The notes beneath the pieces are model-generated. The model saw nothing but the letters and a program-made list of their open reading frames with translations. It searched no databases and was not told the DNA's origin. The position numbers and the translations under genes are program-made. Below, one piece after another: positions 12,125-24,152 of a stretch of 60,000 nt of DNA. The stretch comes from Liolophura sinensis (lineage: Eukaryota > Mollusca > Polyplacophora > Chitonida > Chitonidae): positions 5,582,001 to 5,642,000 of the forward strand of contig NC_088300.1 in NCBI RefSeq assembly GCF_032854445.1. Direction: 5' to 3'. Positions within the stretch are counted from its first letter, which is position 1; each line of letters starts with the position of its first letter.

Positions 12125-14039
12125 CTTATAGGCTGGAAAATAGGCAAAGGTTGCGAATGTTGGCTTGGAAAGTTCGATAATGTATGTCTAAATTCCTGGT
12201 TGTGTGATCATTTGTTAATATGTAGGTTAAGTGTCGAATACAGCGCTTAACAAAGTCGACTATAGGTCCGAATTAACCCTCTTCCTGCAAAGAACCAGTA
12301 TCAGATATATCTGGGATTACAGGAGTGTGATACAGCAGTAAATCATGCACAGCTGAACAAGATAAATCTCCTCCGTTTTCCTCTTTGTAGAAACAGGCAG
12401 CCGATCTGATGTAAAATCTGGGAATTCAATGATCGTTTTTTAAAAGGAAGTGTGGCAAAGGTTTTTTTTCCTCCGTCTATTTTTAGGAGTTTTTTGTCAA
12501 AGGATACTTTGTATTTACGATACGTATTTTTTTTATAGTGGCGTGAGTTTCCTCACTGGATCCTGTCAGTCACACTGCTTTGTGACGGTTGGCGTGGCAC
12601 CGCTACCAGCGTGACGCTCTAATTTCTCGCGGCAGTGCCTCACTATTAAGCTGTCACTTGTGTCACAGCCCTGTACCCACACGACCTCCCAGCCCTCTTT
12701 ACGTTATTCTCATGCTTAAATATGGCAAATATTGTCATTCCATATCTAAGAGATTTCTCCTTTGGAACTGGCGTCGTGCGAGGTAGGCCCACAGTGAAGC
12801 CCTTTGAAGACACCAACCCCCGTGCCCTCCAAACAGATTTTTCCTGTCAGTTCAAAATTCGTTCGCTTTTTTGCGTTATCTTCATTTCCATCTTGTCCCG
12901 CACGGGAAGGGCTATTTGCCAACGTTCGCATATAAGTTCTATTATCTACCGTAATCTGTCCTCAGCCAGTTTAGAAAAAGGCCTGTGTACATTCTCTCAG
13001 ACAAAAATAAAGACTACGAGAATTCCATGCCGTGAACTGGGTGGCGGACAACCCACTAAATCTCAGCCATAAGAGAAAACAGTTCAGTGCTGTAAGTATT
13101 AAATAAATAAGTATAACATATTTGTTAAATGTCAGACTCGTCGGTATGCTAGTGAAAAGAACGAAAGCACATTATGTCCCAAGGTTTTTAAGTAGACATT
13201 ATCGCTATTTGATCAATTAGTTCAGTTAAGTAATTCATGATGGTGTACACAAAACCTTTAAAGCAGGTCGCCTTTCTAATATTCTATCATAACTCCATCA
13301 TCTATATCCGTCAGGCCAAAATAAAAACAATACATTTATTATTTGCCTTAATCTGAGAATGTGAAAGATATCAAGGGCCTGCTTAGCGGCTTTACATTTA
13401 CAGGAGTAATTGCTCTGGAAGGCTTGATTTCTTCAATTTGACATACACATCCATTATAAGTTTGCAGATTCTATAGCCTTGACAACAGATTTATATAACT
13501 CGTTCGACTTCCTGTTTAAAACGGTTTAAAATTCATGGCTGACATTGACAATCGTCTGGATTTAGGTGCTAACTAAGCCTGACTCCATCTTGAATATCCG
13601 TTTGAAAAACTGTTCCACGTGGGGATTTGTGGGGATACACAAACTACATTGGACACTCATCAAGTGGTGTCATTTTGCTAGAAAAGATTATGTACAATGT
13701 TTATGACTTTAACCACAAAAACTTTAAGCATGGTTAAAAGTGCCACCTATGAACAGAAGAATCCCAGAAATCATAGGACAGATGGCTCTGTGATTTGGAT
13801 TGCGCGTTGAGTGGTTGTCCTACGCGAGTACAAACAGACCAGAAAAGATTGTAGACTTGCGTTCATGCCCTAGCGTTGGGCAGTTGTTTTGTAGTAAGAC
13901 AGACAGACCACCGTGACAGGAAAGACCATCAACATCACTTTCGTTGTAAGAGGCAGAGACGAAAACTGAAATGTGATATATAATGGGGTGGGTGGTGGTG
14001 ATGGATTTGGTCCCTGGGTCCCGGACAGGGGCACGGGGT
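12125..14039. other. Intergenic, no supported gene
   Basis: A plus-strand ATG frame at 12722-13072 (116 codons) and short overlapping frames are present without recognisable motifs. Treated as chance frames. Confidence 0.4.
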
Positions 14040-14308
14040 TCACACACAGCACGGGGGCCAGCGGTCCACGATTACGGTTTGATTTTCAGAAGTTATGTTA
14101 TTGTAACTACCCGTATTCAATGACTTAAAGCACACAGAATAATGAGCGGGAGTCGCTTTCTCGTCTGGTGTCCACCTCTTTACGGGGCCAGTGTCTGTTA
14201 GACGTATCGTGCCGCGACCTCCCGTGTTCTCTGGACGCACGTGTTTAGCAAGGGTGTACATTTCAGGCTTGTCAACACCGACAGTTACACCTAAATATCC
14301 CCATCCGT
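14040..14308 (-). CDS. Possible terminal coding exon, unknown protein
   Basis: On the minus strand a pyrimidine-rich tract ending in ATTCTTAG (AG at 14309-14310) precedes an open frame of about 88 residues ending in TGA at 14040-14042. It reads like protein (blocks GVDKPEMYTLAKHVRPEN and GRGTIRLTDTGPVKRWTPDE) and has even composition. No family was recognised, and no partner exon was found further up the minus strand. It could be the last exon of an unseen gene or a chance frame. Confidence 0.22.
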
Positions 14309-14443
14309 CTAAGAATATAACCAAAATGATACCGTTTTACAATAGGGATTACCTCATGAATCTCGCATCACTCTGCTTATGTTTTATGTCCACCGAATGG
14401 TGATTTCAGATGGTATATATACACACTTAGTCATTACGTCAAA

Positions 14444-14632
14444 GTGACATGGTCGCCCAGACATTAGGCATTTTTGCGTTATTACAGAATGACATGGTCG
14501 CCCAGACATGAGGCATTTTTGTGTTATTACAGAATGACCTGGTCGCCCAGACATGAGGCATTCTTGTGTTATTACAGAATGACATGGTCGCCCAGACATT
14601 AGGCATTTTTGTGTTATTACAGAATGACATGA
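14444..14632. repeat. 45-bp minisatellite, about 4 copies
   Basis: Units of 45 bp containing GACATGGTCGCCCAGACATT followed by AGGCATTTTTGTGTTATTACAG. The block GGTCGCCCAG recurs at 14451, 14496, 14541 and 14586. Because 45 is a multiple of three, minus-strand frames stay open and give a spurious 15-residue protein repeat. Confidence 0.9.
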
Positions 14633-15484
14633 GTTCTCGACATTTTTCTCAGTAAGTGAAAGTCACAAGCTTTTCGTAAATCCCACCCCCAGCATTGTAC
14701 GTTAAGTGAACCAAAGAGTTGAAAACTGAAAATTCTGCCAGAATATTTAAATGAGGAGCTGTCAATTCAGTGGAAATGTAGCATGTGTACAGCACTTGGT
14801 AAACTTCATATGTAAACAAACATAGCTCGTGACAGGATCGGCCAAAAAGAGTCGTAAAAAAGAGCTCGACAGATTGACAAGCAAGTCTTGAGTTGTAATT
14901 GGTGGTCAGTTTGAACGGTGGAGTACATTGAAGAAAGAAAAGGGTCTCACGAAGCCCGAAGATGTCGCAAAACGACTGCTTGATAGGTGGGTGCAAATGT
15001 TATTGTTGATGTGTGCAGTGGGTTTTAAACTTTGAACACATACTCGTTTCTGACTATTAGTTTAATGAGAAAATTATTCGTAACCTTTTCTCGGTGCTGT
15101 TTAAGCTGCTGTACTCTGCATGTATCTATGTGTACCAATATTCGAAATTTTCCGACTTCGTCGACTGATTGAAAGGTGGTATTACACAAAACTTTCCGAA
15201 TGCTGCGCATATGCTTCGGGCCCTTCCGGTTGAATATTAATGAGGCAAAATGGCCCGCCCTTTTTGTGTTGAATTCAAACGGCAGGACTTCTCCGGGCTT
15301 GTACAAGCTGCATACTCCATGAATATTTTTTATTTCAACGTGAGTGATTTAGTTTATGAACGAACTTTAAAACTTCGTTAAGACGTTGCACTCAGAATTT
15401 GTTTAAAGTTCAAATTTGGGGCGACAATGTCACATTAACCATTTACAAGTGTACGGTACGGATGTAGAGGCAAATGCGTTTATA
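14633..15484. other. Intergenic, no supported gene
   Basis: Two minus-strand frames of 115 and 93 codons (14649-14996 and 15025-15306) lack motifs and splice support. Confidence 0.4.
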
Positions 15485-15860
15485 AGGAGGCCAGTGTTAT
15501 GAAGTTGAGGATTTCAGCTGGCCTGAACCGTGTATGTGTGAGCCATGAACGTTAGCATCTATGAGGAGGCAGGAGTTGATGAACGGAGGATTTCAGCTGA
15601 CGTATGAGGAGCTGGGAGTTATTGAGCGGAGGACTTCGGCTGGCCTACGATGAGGTCGGATTTAGTGAGCTGAATTCTTCAGATGGCCTATGATGAGCCC
15701 GGAGTTGGTGAGCGGAATGCTTCAGCTGGCCTATGAGGGGCCCGGAGTTCGTGAGCGGAATGCTTCAGCTGGCCTGTGATGAGGCCGGAGTTAGAGAGCG
15801 GAGGGTTTCAGTTGTCCTGTGAGTCGGGAGTTAGTGAGGGGAGTGAGGGAAAGGAGGATT
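15485..15860. repeat. About 43-bp imperfect tandem repeat
   Basis: Diverged units with the core GAGCGGAATGCTTCAGCTGG followed by CCTATGATGAGGCCGGAGTT. TTCAGCTGGC recurs at 15721 and 15764 (43 bp apart). Outer copies are weaker and of variable length. G-rich on the plus strand compared with its flanks. Confidence 0.75.
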
Positions 15861-16804
15861 TCGTTTGGTCTGTGGCCCGCGTGTGTGAAGCACAAAAATT
15901 AGATCAGGGGTATACAAACATACTGTAGCGATGAAGTTCTGGCAACGCGGAGCAGATGTGCAAGTGTAAATAAGCCTAATAAATAACATCAATATTTAGG
16001 GTAAATTGAAAGCAGACCCCAACTAGCAGACAGCCATGGGCACCTGCTGGAGATAGACTAACACAACACTCTGATGGCTGCCAATCATTCAAACTCAGCA
16101 CCAATTAATGACAACATTTGCATCTGTCTTAGTAGAAAATCAATGTCTCTCTCAAACGAGTTACACAATTAAAGCAGGGTGTATGCTTATTCTCCAGCCA
16201 TATCACCGCCCAGATTGTGCTGATACATACAGCTGTGCGACAGCACCAGGCTTCTGTGTAAGCCAGACTTGACACCGCCATGTATTAATCAGTATGCAGA
16301 CTTATCACACAGGTGAACATTTAACATGTGCATCTAACTGAACATATGAAATCGATGGTAAATTCCGGAAACTTACATAAACAAAAACAGGGGATCAAAG
16401 TTCATCAAGCTCCAGTGAAGGAAAATCAACTTTAGAAGTTGCTATACCTGTTACGGTATTTTGACTATGACGATTCACGTGACTAAGTGAAATGGTAACA
16501 TGTGCTCTGTTACCATTGTTTGACGGCGGGAAAATAGGTGTATATAACGTCTAACATTAAAGGGTTTTGCGAGTTATCTGGAAGTAGAAGCAGACAGAGG
16601 TAGTTATCGAATTGCAATGATAGCCGTAAAACCTAAACATATTGGCGGAAATTGTGCCTTCAAGTTGTCAGCTGGCTTAAATCACATCAAGGCAGATCAT
16701 CGGGGATTAGCATAAACCTATCGAGCTTATGCAAAACTAGTTTATGTTTGAAAGGGAAAGACTAGTCGCCTAAAATGGGATTCATTCAAAACCGAAAAGG
16801 AAGC
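15861..16804. other. Intergenic, nothing recognised
   Basis: No open frame, RNA or repeat that I can support. Confidence 0.45.
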
Positions 16805-17300
16805 TACTATGGCGTGATGCAATGTGCTGGGATGCAATGGCTTGTATCACTTTTGTGATGTGACAGAATGGCGTGTATCACGTCTGTGATGCGATGCAAT
16901 GGTGTGTATCACTTCTGCGATGTGATGCAATGGCGTGTATCACTTCTGTGATGTGATGTAATGGCGTGTATCACTTTTGTGATGTGACAGAATGGCGTGT
17001 ATCACTATTGTGATGTGATGTCTTGCTATGTAGCACTACGGTGATGCGATGTAGTGGTGTGCCACACACCTGTGATAGCACGTATTGTGATGGGATGTAT
17101 TGGTATGCATCACTTTTGCGATGGGTGGTATAGCACTTCTGTGACGGGATGTATTGGCATGCAACACTGTTGTGGTGGGTTGTATCGGTGTGTAGCACTT
17201 CTGTGATGGGATGTATTGGTGTGCAACACTTATGGGTTGTATTGGTGTGTATAGCGCTACTATGATGGGCTGTAATGACACTACAGCAGCAGTACAGAAC
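16805..17300. repeat. 31-bp minisatellite, about 15 copies, degrading to the right
   Basis: Units of 31 bp with the core GGCGTGTATCACTTCTGTGA followed by TGTGATGCAAT. GTGTATCAC starts recur at 16873, 16904 and 16935. From about 17030 the units become diverged and variable in length. Histidine/threonine-rich minus-strand frames across it are repeat artefacts. Confidence 0.85.
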
Positions 17301-18233
17301 AGTGTATACATGCATAACGCTGTATTGATGAATTGTGTTAGCTATACCACTCTGATGGTATAATGGATAGCTCGCAAGCAGTACATGCCATGACTAAAGG
17401 CTACACATGCTGCAGCAACTATCTACATATAGCAATATAGAACTAGCAAATTTCTGATGACCATAAAAACGATCGTCTTACATGTATATGACCTTGGTAA
17501 ACAATCCTCGAGATCTTAGTTAAAGCCAGACTTTACACATCTTGGCGTATTGTTTCTCCTGTATAAGACTGATGAATGGCAATTGGTCATTGGATGCTAT
17601 CCAGATTCATTGAGTAGACATATGTCATCATCTAATATCAAAAACAGGACCCGAGCATTTGGCTTAAATTAACAAACTTGTCATTCATTTGCTTGTGTTC
17701 TATACTTTCCAGGCATATATTTCTCACGGTCAGTTTTCATTTGTCATGAAGGTCTTGATGTAATGCCGTTCTATATATATTTAAGTAAATAGGCTAAGGT
17801 ATAACGAAGTACCGGTACATAAATGGTTACGCAACTGATAGCCATGGCGTCTTTCGGATGTTCAGACGGTTGCGGATTTTGATGCGCCCGTCTCCGCGTA
17901 ATGCCAGATCCACTGATAAGATGGCTGACGCAAGGGTAGATAAACTTGCTGACAGGGACAGTGGCATTTGGCGTATCAACCGACAGACGGAAAAAACCTG
18001 GAAATTAAACTGTTTGATAAATCATCATCCTTATGTCTTTGGTGAACTTTCTTATCTAAATTAGTTACTTTGGGATATGACATTAGTCATCCATTTATAA
18101 ATTCCAAACGAAAACACAGACATAGATTGAGGATTCGACATGACCGAAGCACCTGTAGAATTATATATTGTGTGGAAGTTCTTTAATCAGCATTGATGCT
18201 GACTTACTTCGCCTTTCTTACACCTGTACTCAC
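17301..18233. other. Probable intron of the EGF-ligand gene, next exon not found
   Basis: The donor at 18228-18233 (minus strand) opens an intron running into this stretch. The next exon should start N-TGY and supply EGF cysteines C5 and C6. I checked AG-N-TGY candidates here (for example near 18148 and 17838). None gives C-x-x-G-aromatic-x-G-x-x-C, so the exon is probably further to the left. Confidence 0.35.
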
Positions 18234-19063
18234 CGGCACGTCTTGATATCCAGAGCGTCCACATTAACACATATTCCACCGTTCAAGCACTTGTGTCTAT
18301 CTGTACGATCGCATGGTACAAGATGGGAAGAAGGGTATTGGGCGAAAAACTCCTCAGGACTTAGGTAAGAGTCATGTTTCTCAGGTTGGGAATGGTCGCG
18401 AATGTATGTGTCATCTTGAGATACTTTATCATTGTCCTCATTACCTGGCTTAATAGGCGGCGAATCATACGTCAGTATTACAGGATTACTCTCTATCCTT
18501 GTCTGACCCTCGCTTAACACATTATGTTCCCGCTTTCGGTGGCCCCCTTTGGGCGTTACTGAGGATAAACCTGAGGGCTGACCCATTTTACCTAACCGCG
18601 TCAAAAATGGATTCAATCGAATACTTGTCATCGGCTTACGTAAGCGATTGGACCTGAACGCCTTCATACCCTGTATCCGGGGCATCTCCAGCCCGCTAGC
18701 ACGCATTCCCGGGAGAGTTATCCTTCTGCTATCGTGACGCCCAGCTCGGAACCCCGAGGGTCTCCTGCGCGCGTGACCCGGTACCCGTGCCCCATGTACA
18801 GCTCCACTCCCACGGTTTAATGACAACTGTAAATGAGCCATGAACAACTTGTTCCTGCCGGAGATGGGCTGGGAGCGGGTACCTGGCTGGAACAATGTAG
18901 AGCCCCTTCTAAGAGACATCTTGTCAGCCCCTGGACTGCGCCCCAGGGTAGGGAGTCGCGATTGACGACCGGGGGAGCGTCGTAGCCAGTATGGTAGGCC
19001 CGAACAGGACGTAAGGATACTCAGAAAAATGAGCACCAGAGACACATAAGAGAAACAGCCCAT
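18234..19063 (-). CDS. Secreted EGF-family (ErbB-type) ligand precursor, first coding exon
   Basis: The start at 19061-19063 sits in a strong context (CACCATGG). Residues 1-22 form a signal peptide (MGCFSYVSLVLIFLSILTSC). Residues 23-180 are basic and rich in R, G, S and P, with a furin-type site HRKR near residue 180. An acidic spacer follows, then an EGF-like domain from about residue 247: HLVPC, C1-x7-C2-x5-C3-x10-C4 at 251, 259, 265 and 276. The CLNGGIC block and VDALD between C3 and C4 resemble EGF and neuregulin modules. The exon stops two bases after C4 at a GTGAGT donor. An intron between C4 and C5 is characteristic of EGF/TGF-alpha/neuregulin ligand genes. A secreted or shed activator of an ErbB-type receptor is the likely role. 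C5, C6 and any membrane segment are not in view. Confidence 0.75.
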
Positions 19064-19680
19064 GGTGAGTCTGTGTTCATTTTGTCATCTTCCGCAGCCC
19101 TTCTAATAAAATACCATCCTATGGTCGTCCACGTCTTACAGTACTGTCATCGTTAACTATCTTTCAGTTGATAGAACTACTTCGCATGGATTAGACTGTT
19201 ATCCCTTAGCTAAAAATCCTTTATCCCTCAGAAATTCTCAATGAACCAGTGTAGTAATCACCATTTACTCTTATACTCCAGGCTGGCTATCGTAGCCACG
19301 CCTCAATCTCAAATTTCCCATTATTCTCCATTTTCGTGATATTAACGTTGGCGGATGAGGGAGCGATCTCGTCATTATTTGGACACTGGAACTGGATTTC
19401 TTTCAAGTTGTTGTCGCATCAATTCTCAAGGTACCAGGGGTGTTAACACAGGGAGACAACTTCGACATACCATTAAATAACGGCACAAATAGGTATGCCA
19501 GGAATAATCCTCCAATACGCGATGTCTGGGCATTTCTGGTGTATTTGGAATGAGGTAAAGCTTAACACTTTTATAAAGCCGCCCATCCACCAGTGCGCAG
19601 AGATGCGGGAGATGTGAGCAGAAAGAACACACGGCCGCTTCGCCAGAGTCCACATCCAACTGAGCACCCTCCTCACTCAC

Positions 19681-19760
19681 GTCTGCCCCAGAGCGGAGGC
19701 CCGGGCTGGCCGCGACCAGCTACAACACTGCCTGCCTCCCAGGTTTATCCACTCAAACAT
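19681..19760 (-). promoter_or_regulatory. Candidate 5' non-coding exon or promoter patch of the EGF-ligand gene
   Basis: A GC- and CpG-richer patch than its surroundings (GCGGAGGCCCGGGCTGGCCG). On the minus strand it ends with a good donor, CAGAC then GTGAGT at 19680-19675. It lies about 600 bases upstream of the EGF-ligand ATG, where an acceptor AACACAG sits just before ACTCACCATGG. The right-hand limit is arbitrary. Inference only. Confidence 0.25.
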
Positions 19761-22700
19761 AACCTGCCCCCAACACTCACTACTAAATATTACTTTCCAA
19801 AATTAAAATTACTAACAACTATCTTCTGGGCTCTGTCGTGGAGTGGTTGTCACTACGAGGATCTTCTCATACATCCCAGATTCTCAGCTTAAGGTGTAGA
19901 TGGTGATTAAATATGATCTCTGCGGTCAGATAGGCCTACGCCACACGTGCTTTTCGTATCAACGCGGGGCCATGCGGTGGTTAATGGGCATAAGGGGATT
20001 GGTCCGTATAATACCATAACCCAATGAGACTAAGCCAACCATATTGTTTTGTACTGTAACAAGTAGAACTGTACGTGTGTGATTTTTCTGCATAAAAAGA
20101 ACTTTACTGTACAGCCGCTTGTGCTATAGTGTAAGATATTTACCTACTTCACGAACATGTTGAAACTTATAAAGTTTTTTTAGTGACAAAAAAAGTAAAG
20201 GAAGAAACGGGAAAGAAGCAAATGAAAAAACGCAGGTATAGATTTCTGAACATCGTAAAAAGACACTCTTAAGTAAAACGTTTAATGGGAAACAAAAAGA
20301 CGCAATCGACTTTTCACGATTGCGTTTTTTTTGTTGTTTTTTTTTGGTGATGTGCACGTCTCGTTAGTTATTCTGCATTTGGTTCTCATCTTACAAAAAT
20401 CAGACAATCTGATACATGTCTAATATAAAGTTTCCATACCACTGCTTATAACTGGCCATTGAACATTGATGGAAAATCATGCATGATATAAAGTGATATT
20501 TAGAAGTCTTAATATTTTCACGATGTCTTTATATATGTTTAGAGCTTAGAAGTTGTGTAATTGATAATGACATAAGAGAATCCTTTGTTAATACTATCAA
20601 AAATCAAAACGAACAGTAAGAGGGTTTGCATCCTCGACCCTACACATTGCCATGAAGACTTTTCCTCTTAATATTTAAGACAACTGTTTTGTATCAATTC
20701 TTTTTTCTTTGTCTCTCTACATGTTACTAGCCACGTGATTGGGCGGTAAAGCAATCGTCAGTTTACACAAAGTGAAAATGTATACCTCTGTTTGCATGCT
20801 GGAAAGTTGGCCCAAACCCGTCCGTTTCACTATACTCATCTGCCGTCCACGTGTCAGGGGACTTTTTTGCCCTGCCCAACTGTTTCCTCCTGGATAGTAT
20901 TCTAGACGGAAAGGAGAAATATGATAAAAGATGGGAGTAAACGGCGAGAATGAATGCCAGACAAATGGAGATCAGAACGGGACAATACTAGTCCTCCACA
21001 ATGCCAATACACCATGTCCAAAACGTCTGTTGATTGAAATCCATTAAATAAATGGTGTTTAAACATTAATCGATGTATACATACAAGTACATAAATTTTC
21101 GCCCTTTAATGAGAATCAGTTAACTAGTTTAAGGGTGACGAGTCCTCTTTCCGTTGATGCGGTCCTTCAGCATACTTGGTACTAGTACTATGATACGCGA
21201 AACTTAGAGTACAAAGCTTGTCTCCGACGCGCACCTATGAACACAGTCAAATAAATCAAACGGCTTTAGAAAATTACTCTTGCTGAAGGCATGACCTTTT
21301 TGCCATATTTAAGTCTCATCGGAACGTCTATTACTGTATTAAAATTTTAAATAGGTACTTTTTACGAAGAAATTAAACTTAAACCTCTGACTAAAATTAG
21401 CTAATTCCATATTATAATTTCTATCTTTGAAAATACTAATTGTTTATTTGCGAAATTCGACACCCTATGATAGAAAGATTGAATCTTAACTGAAGCGACC
21501 CAATGCCTCTTAAGTAGCCTCTTCGGGAGAATATATAAAGGAGGTCATACATATAAAGAAGAAAGAGACTGTTAACAAATATGCGCATATGTTAGAAGTA
21601 TACTGTTGAGATGGGTGGTGATCAGTTGGTTGGTGATGATGATGATCTTGTAGAAACAGTGGTTCGTGTCAGTCCTGTCAACAAGACAGATTTACACCAG
21701 CACAGATCTGGTAGGTCTATATAGTGTTGTTGTCCGGGGTATAAACAGTTAACCTTGTGTAACGGCACAGACAAGCTGCGCTCTGAGCCTGTGAGAACAC
21801 TGTGTATCCTCGGTAAGTTGAAGTGCGGCTCGTGCCAGCGTAACATGGTAAAGTTGTCATCTTGTGCACTTTGGGATACGCCAAATGCCTACATCTTGTA
21901 CTTGTCGAGTGGAGCGTCTGAAAAAAGCGTGAAAGATGTTTTTCTCGTGTATCTAGTAGCTCGTGCAGTCTGGAACCGAAACTCGGGATCTGAGAGCACT
22001 AGTCATTCGCAGACAGGGGCTTGTTATGAGCGAAATACAAGAGTTCTAGGCCTCTGCAGTTGGTGAACGTCAAAACTAGCCATGCTTTCGAGAACTTGGT
22101 TGTTTTCTCTAGACTCGGAGCTAAATAATCTACAAACACACCGCGATGCCTTTTCCTGTGCAGCAGTGTGTATTCCAAACTCATGTACAATGTACTGTAT
22201 CAGCATATCTATGTACGACCAGTTCCTTGCTCTCTGTACCCCGACTTCAGAGTGTAAAGTAATTGCTTCTATATTGCATCTGATGAAAGTGGAGTAATGA
22301 ACCGTTCCAATGTGCAGAAGTGACGGATGATCACACCGGGCAACAGATTTTTGCCTCTTGGACGTAATATAATACGAATTGACTGATTCATAAGAGAACA
22401 AATTTATTTAGTCATTATTTATCATGCTGTGGTGTTGATGCATGCGTATCTTATCCAACTCTCACATAACCATAGTAACACCTGTTATACCAACTCATAA
22501 CGATGGGTCCATATTGACCATATAATATTTTACGTATTACGTCATGTACGTCTACATGTAAAATCTCCTCTACGTAGTAGTCAGATTTTCAAAATCAATT
22601 TAACAAGATGAGATCCTTCAATGTCCTTTAGTTAAACTATTTATGACGTTACGCAACAATCAAAGAAATAAATAAATGTTAGACATGGTTAAATTTCTTG

Positions 22701-24152
22701 TTCAAAACATTTGTCAGAATCATCTCCTTTATCGTTTCCGTGCTATAATGTCATCTGTATCACTGTTCTTATATACCGAAGTTCATGTATATAGGGGTAT
22801 AAAAAGCTATTTCGTAGCTAATACTAGGGGACTTGGATGCAGTTTTCCGGATATCTACACTTGAATATTATTAAATTATACATTGCCAGTTCGAAATTAA
22901 AGATTGGATTAAAGGTTGAGGGGACATACAAAAAAGCTGAGATGAAAGAGTGCGAAAAGTTAGTTGTGAATATTGTCTTCAATATTATTTCGATTTTTCT
23001 TCCAGAGAAAAACACACTGGAAAGTAAGTTTTGCATGATGGGAACACCTCTTGTTATTTGTTGTCTTTGCGTAATAATGTTATAAATGAGGATGTAACTC
23101 ATGTTTAATACATATATTTCCACTAGAAAAGATCTTTCCAGCCAAGAAATGTGTTTAACCTGCACTTTTATCGCACTTATATTTTAATATATTCATAAAT
23201 ATTATCATAATTCAGGTGCATGTGGTTGGATATAAACAACAAATTTACATTCAGATAATTTATTAGACATGCATCACATACTTATTTGGATCATCAGGAT
23301 CATCTGATGTATAGTATTTTGATTTCTCAGAGTGATCTAGGGATTTATATGCTAATCGTAAAAGTTCATAATCTTTAATAGAAGGCATGCATGTTACGTA
23401 TCCTGACGCACTTTTTCACTTTTTCAGGAATAATCTGTGACGCAGACTAAAACTTCGCCTAAATGGGTATGCAGAGAATTGATAAGCGAGGTGGAAATAT
23501 ACCCCCAAAAAGCTCAACTTGTCATGTTGTTTCCCCTTGTTTCTTAATCCTGCTAGAGCATCATCTTTTCATTTATATATTTATTTAAATATTTATATAT
23601 TTATTTATTTACTGAGTGTGTGTTGGATGGTGGGAGGGGGGGGGAGGGGGTTACAGCACTTGAGCATATAAAAAGCACAAGCCTATGGCTGCGACGCAGT
23701 GTCCAACAATTAAGGGCTGATGCCATGACGTGCCGCCAGAGGTCAAGGTCGAACGGAGTCGGTGTTGCAAGAATGTATTATAGGTCGCTGTCAGCGTAAC
23801 TATTTAGGCCTACATAAGATCTGATTTTCATTAGATTGTTCATATATCACAAAGACCTATATACTTATACCCTATTATGACTGGAGGAAAACATGATTAA
23901 TGATGGGCGGGATGGGGAATCATGTGATACCCTTCCTTATCTATAGCCTGTCAAAGAATGGACCGGAAGTGGAATAGAACAGGATATCATTACATACACT
24001 TCAAAGAGTTTGCCAGTGTAAGCTTTTCCTCTGAGAAAATGAAATATAATTTCGCTTATCACCTTGGCAAAATAAACAAAACACCTGATGAGGATTTGAC
24101 AACGAGATCATCATCGAGAATCAAGACCACGTGCACTAAAGTCTCGGGTCTT
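19761..24152. other. Intergenic, no supported gene
   Basis: Open frames on both strands around 21.6-22.4 kb (up to 125 codons) overlap one another, lack motifs and were left out. A perfect hairpin lies at 20300-20325. A low-complexity A/T and G-run segment lies at 23570-23650. Confidence 0.4.
20300..20325. repeat. Perfect 9-bp hairpin followed by a T run
   Basis: ACGCAATCG and CGATTGCGT are perfect inverted copies separated by an 8-base loop. An A run precedes and a T run follows, so the stem could extend with A:T pairs around a single bulged G. It resembles a short foldback or a pol III-type terminated hairpin; no gene is attached to it. Confidence 0.6.

Noticed and set aside
14384-14630. 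15-residue protein repeat (MSGRPCHSVITQ-type)
   Set aside because: Product of the 45-bp minisatellite; two frames are open at once.
16971-17315. His/Thr-rich minus-strand frames
   Set aside because: Artefacts of the 31-bp array; two overlapping frames show the same property.
17520-17550. Candidate EGF C5 exon reading C-V-K-S-G-F-N
   Set aside because: It reaches a stop before the conserved Gly and Cys, and has no pyrimidine tract at the acceptor.
18210-18233. A 10-base gap (GTGAGTACAG) after which R-C-K-K-G-E would continue the EGF domain up to GTAAGT
   Set aside because: A 10-base intron is not spliceable. The similarity is short and lacks the final G-x-x-C, so I keep GTGAGT as a normal donor.
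21755-22401. Overlapping frames of 103 and 125 codons on opposite strands
   Set aside because: Neither shows a recognised motif, consistent start or splice context.
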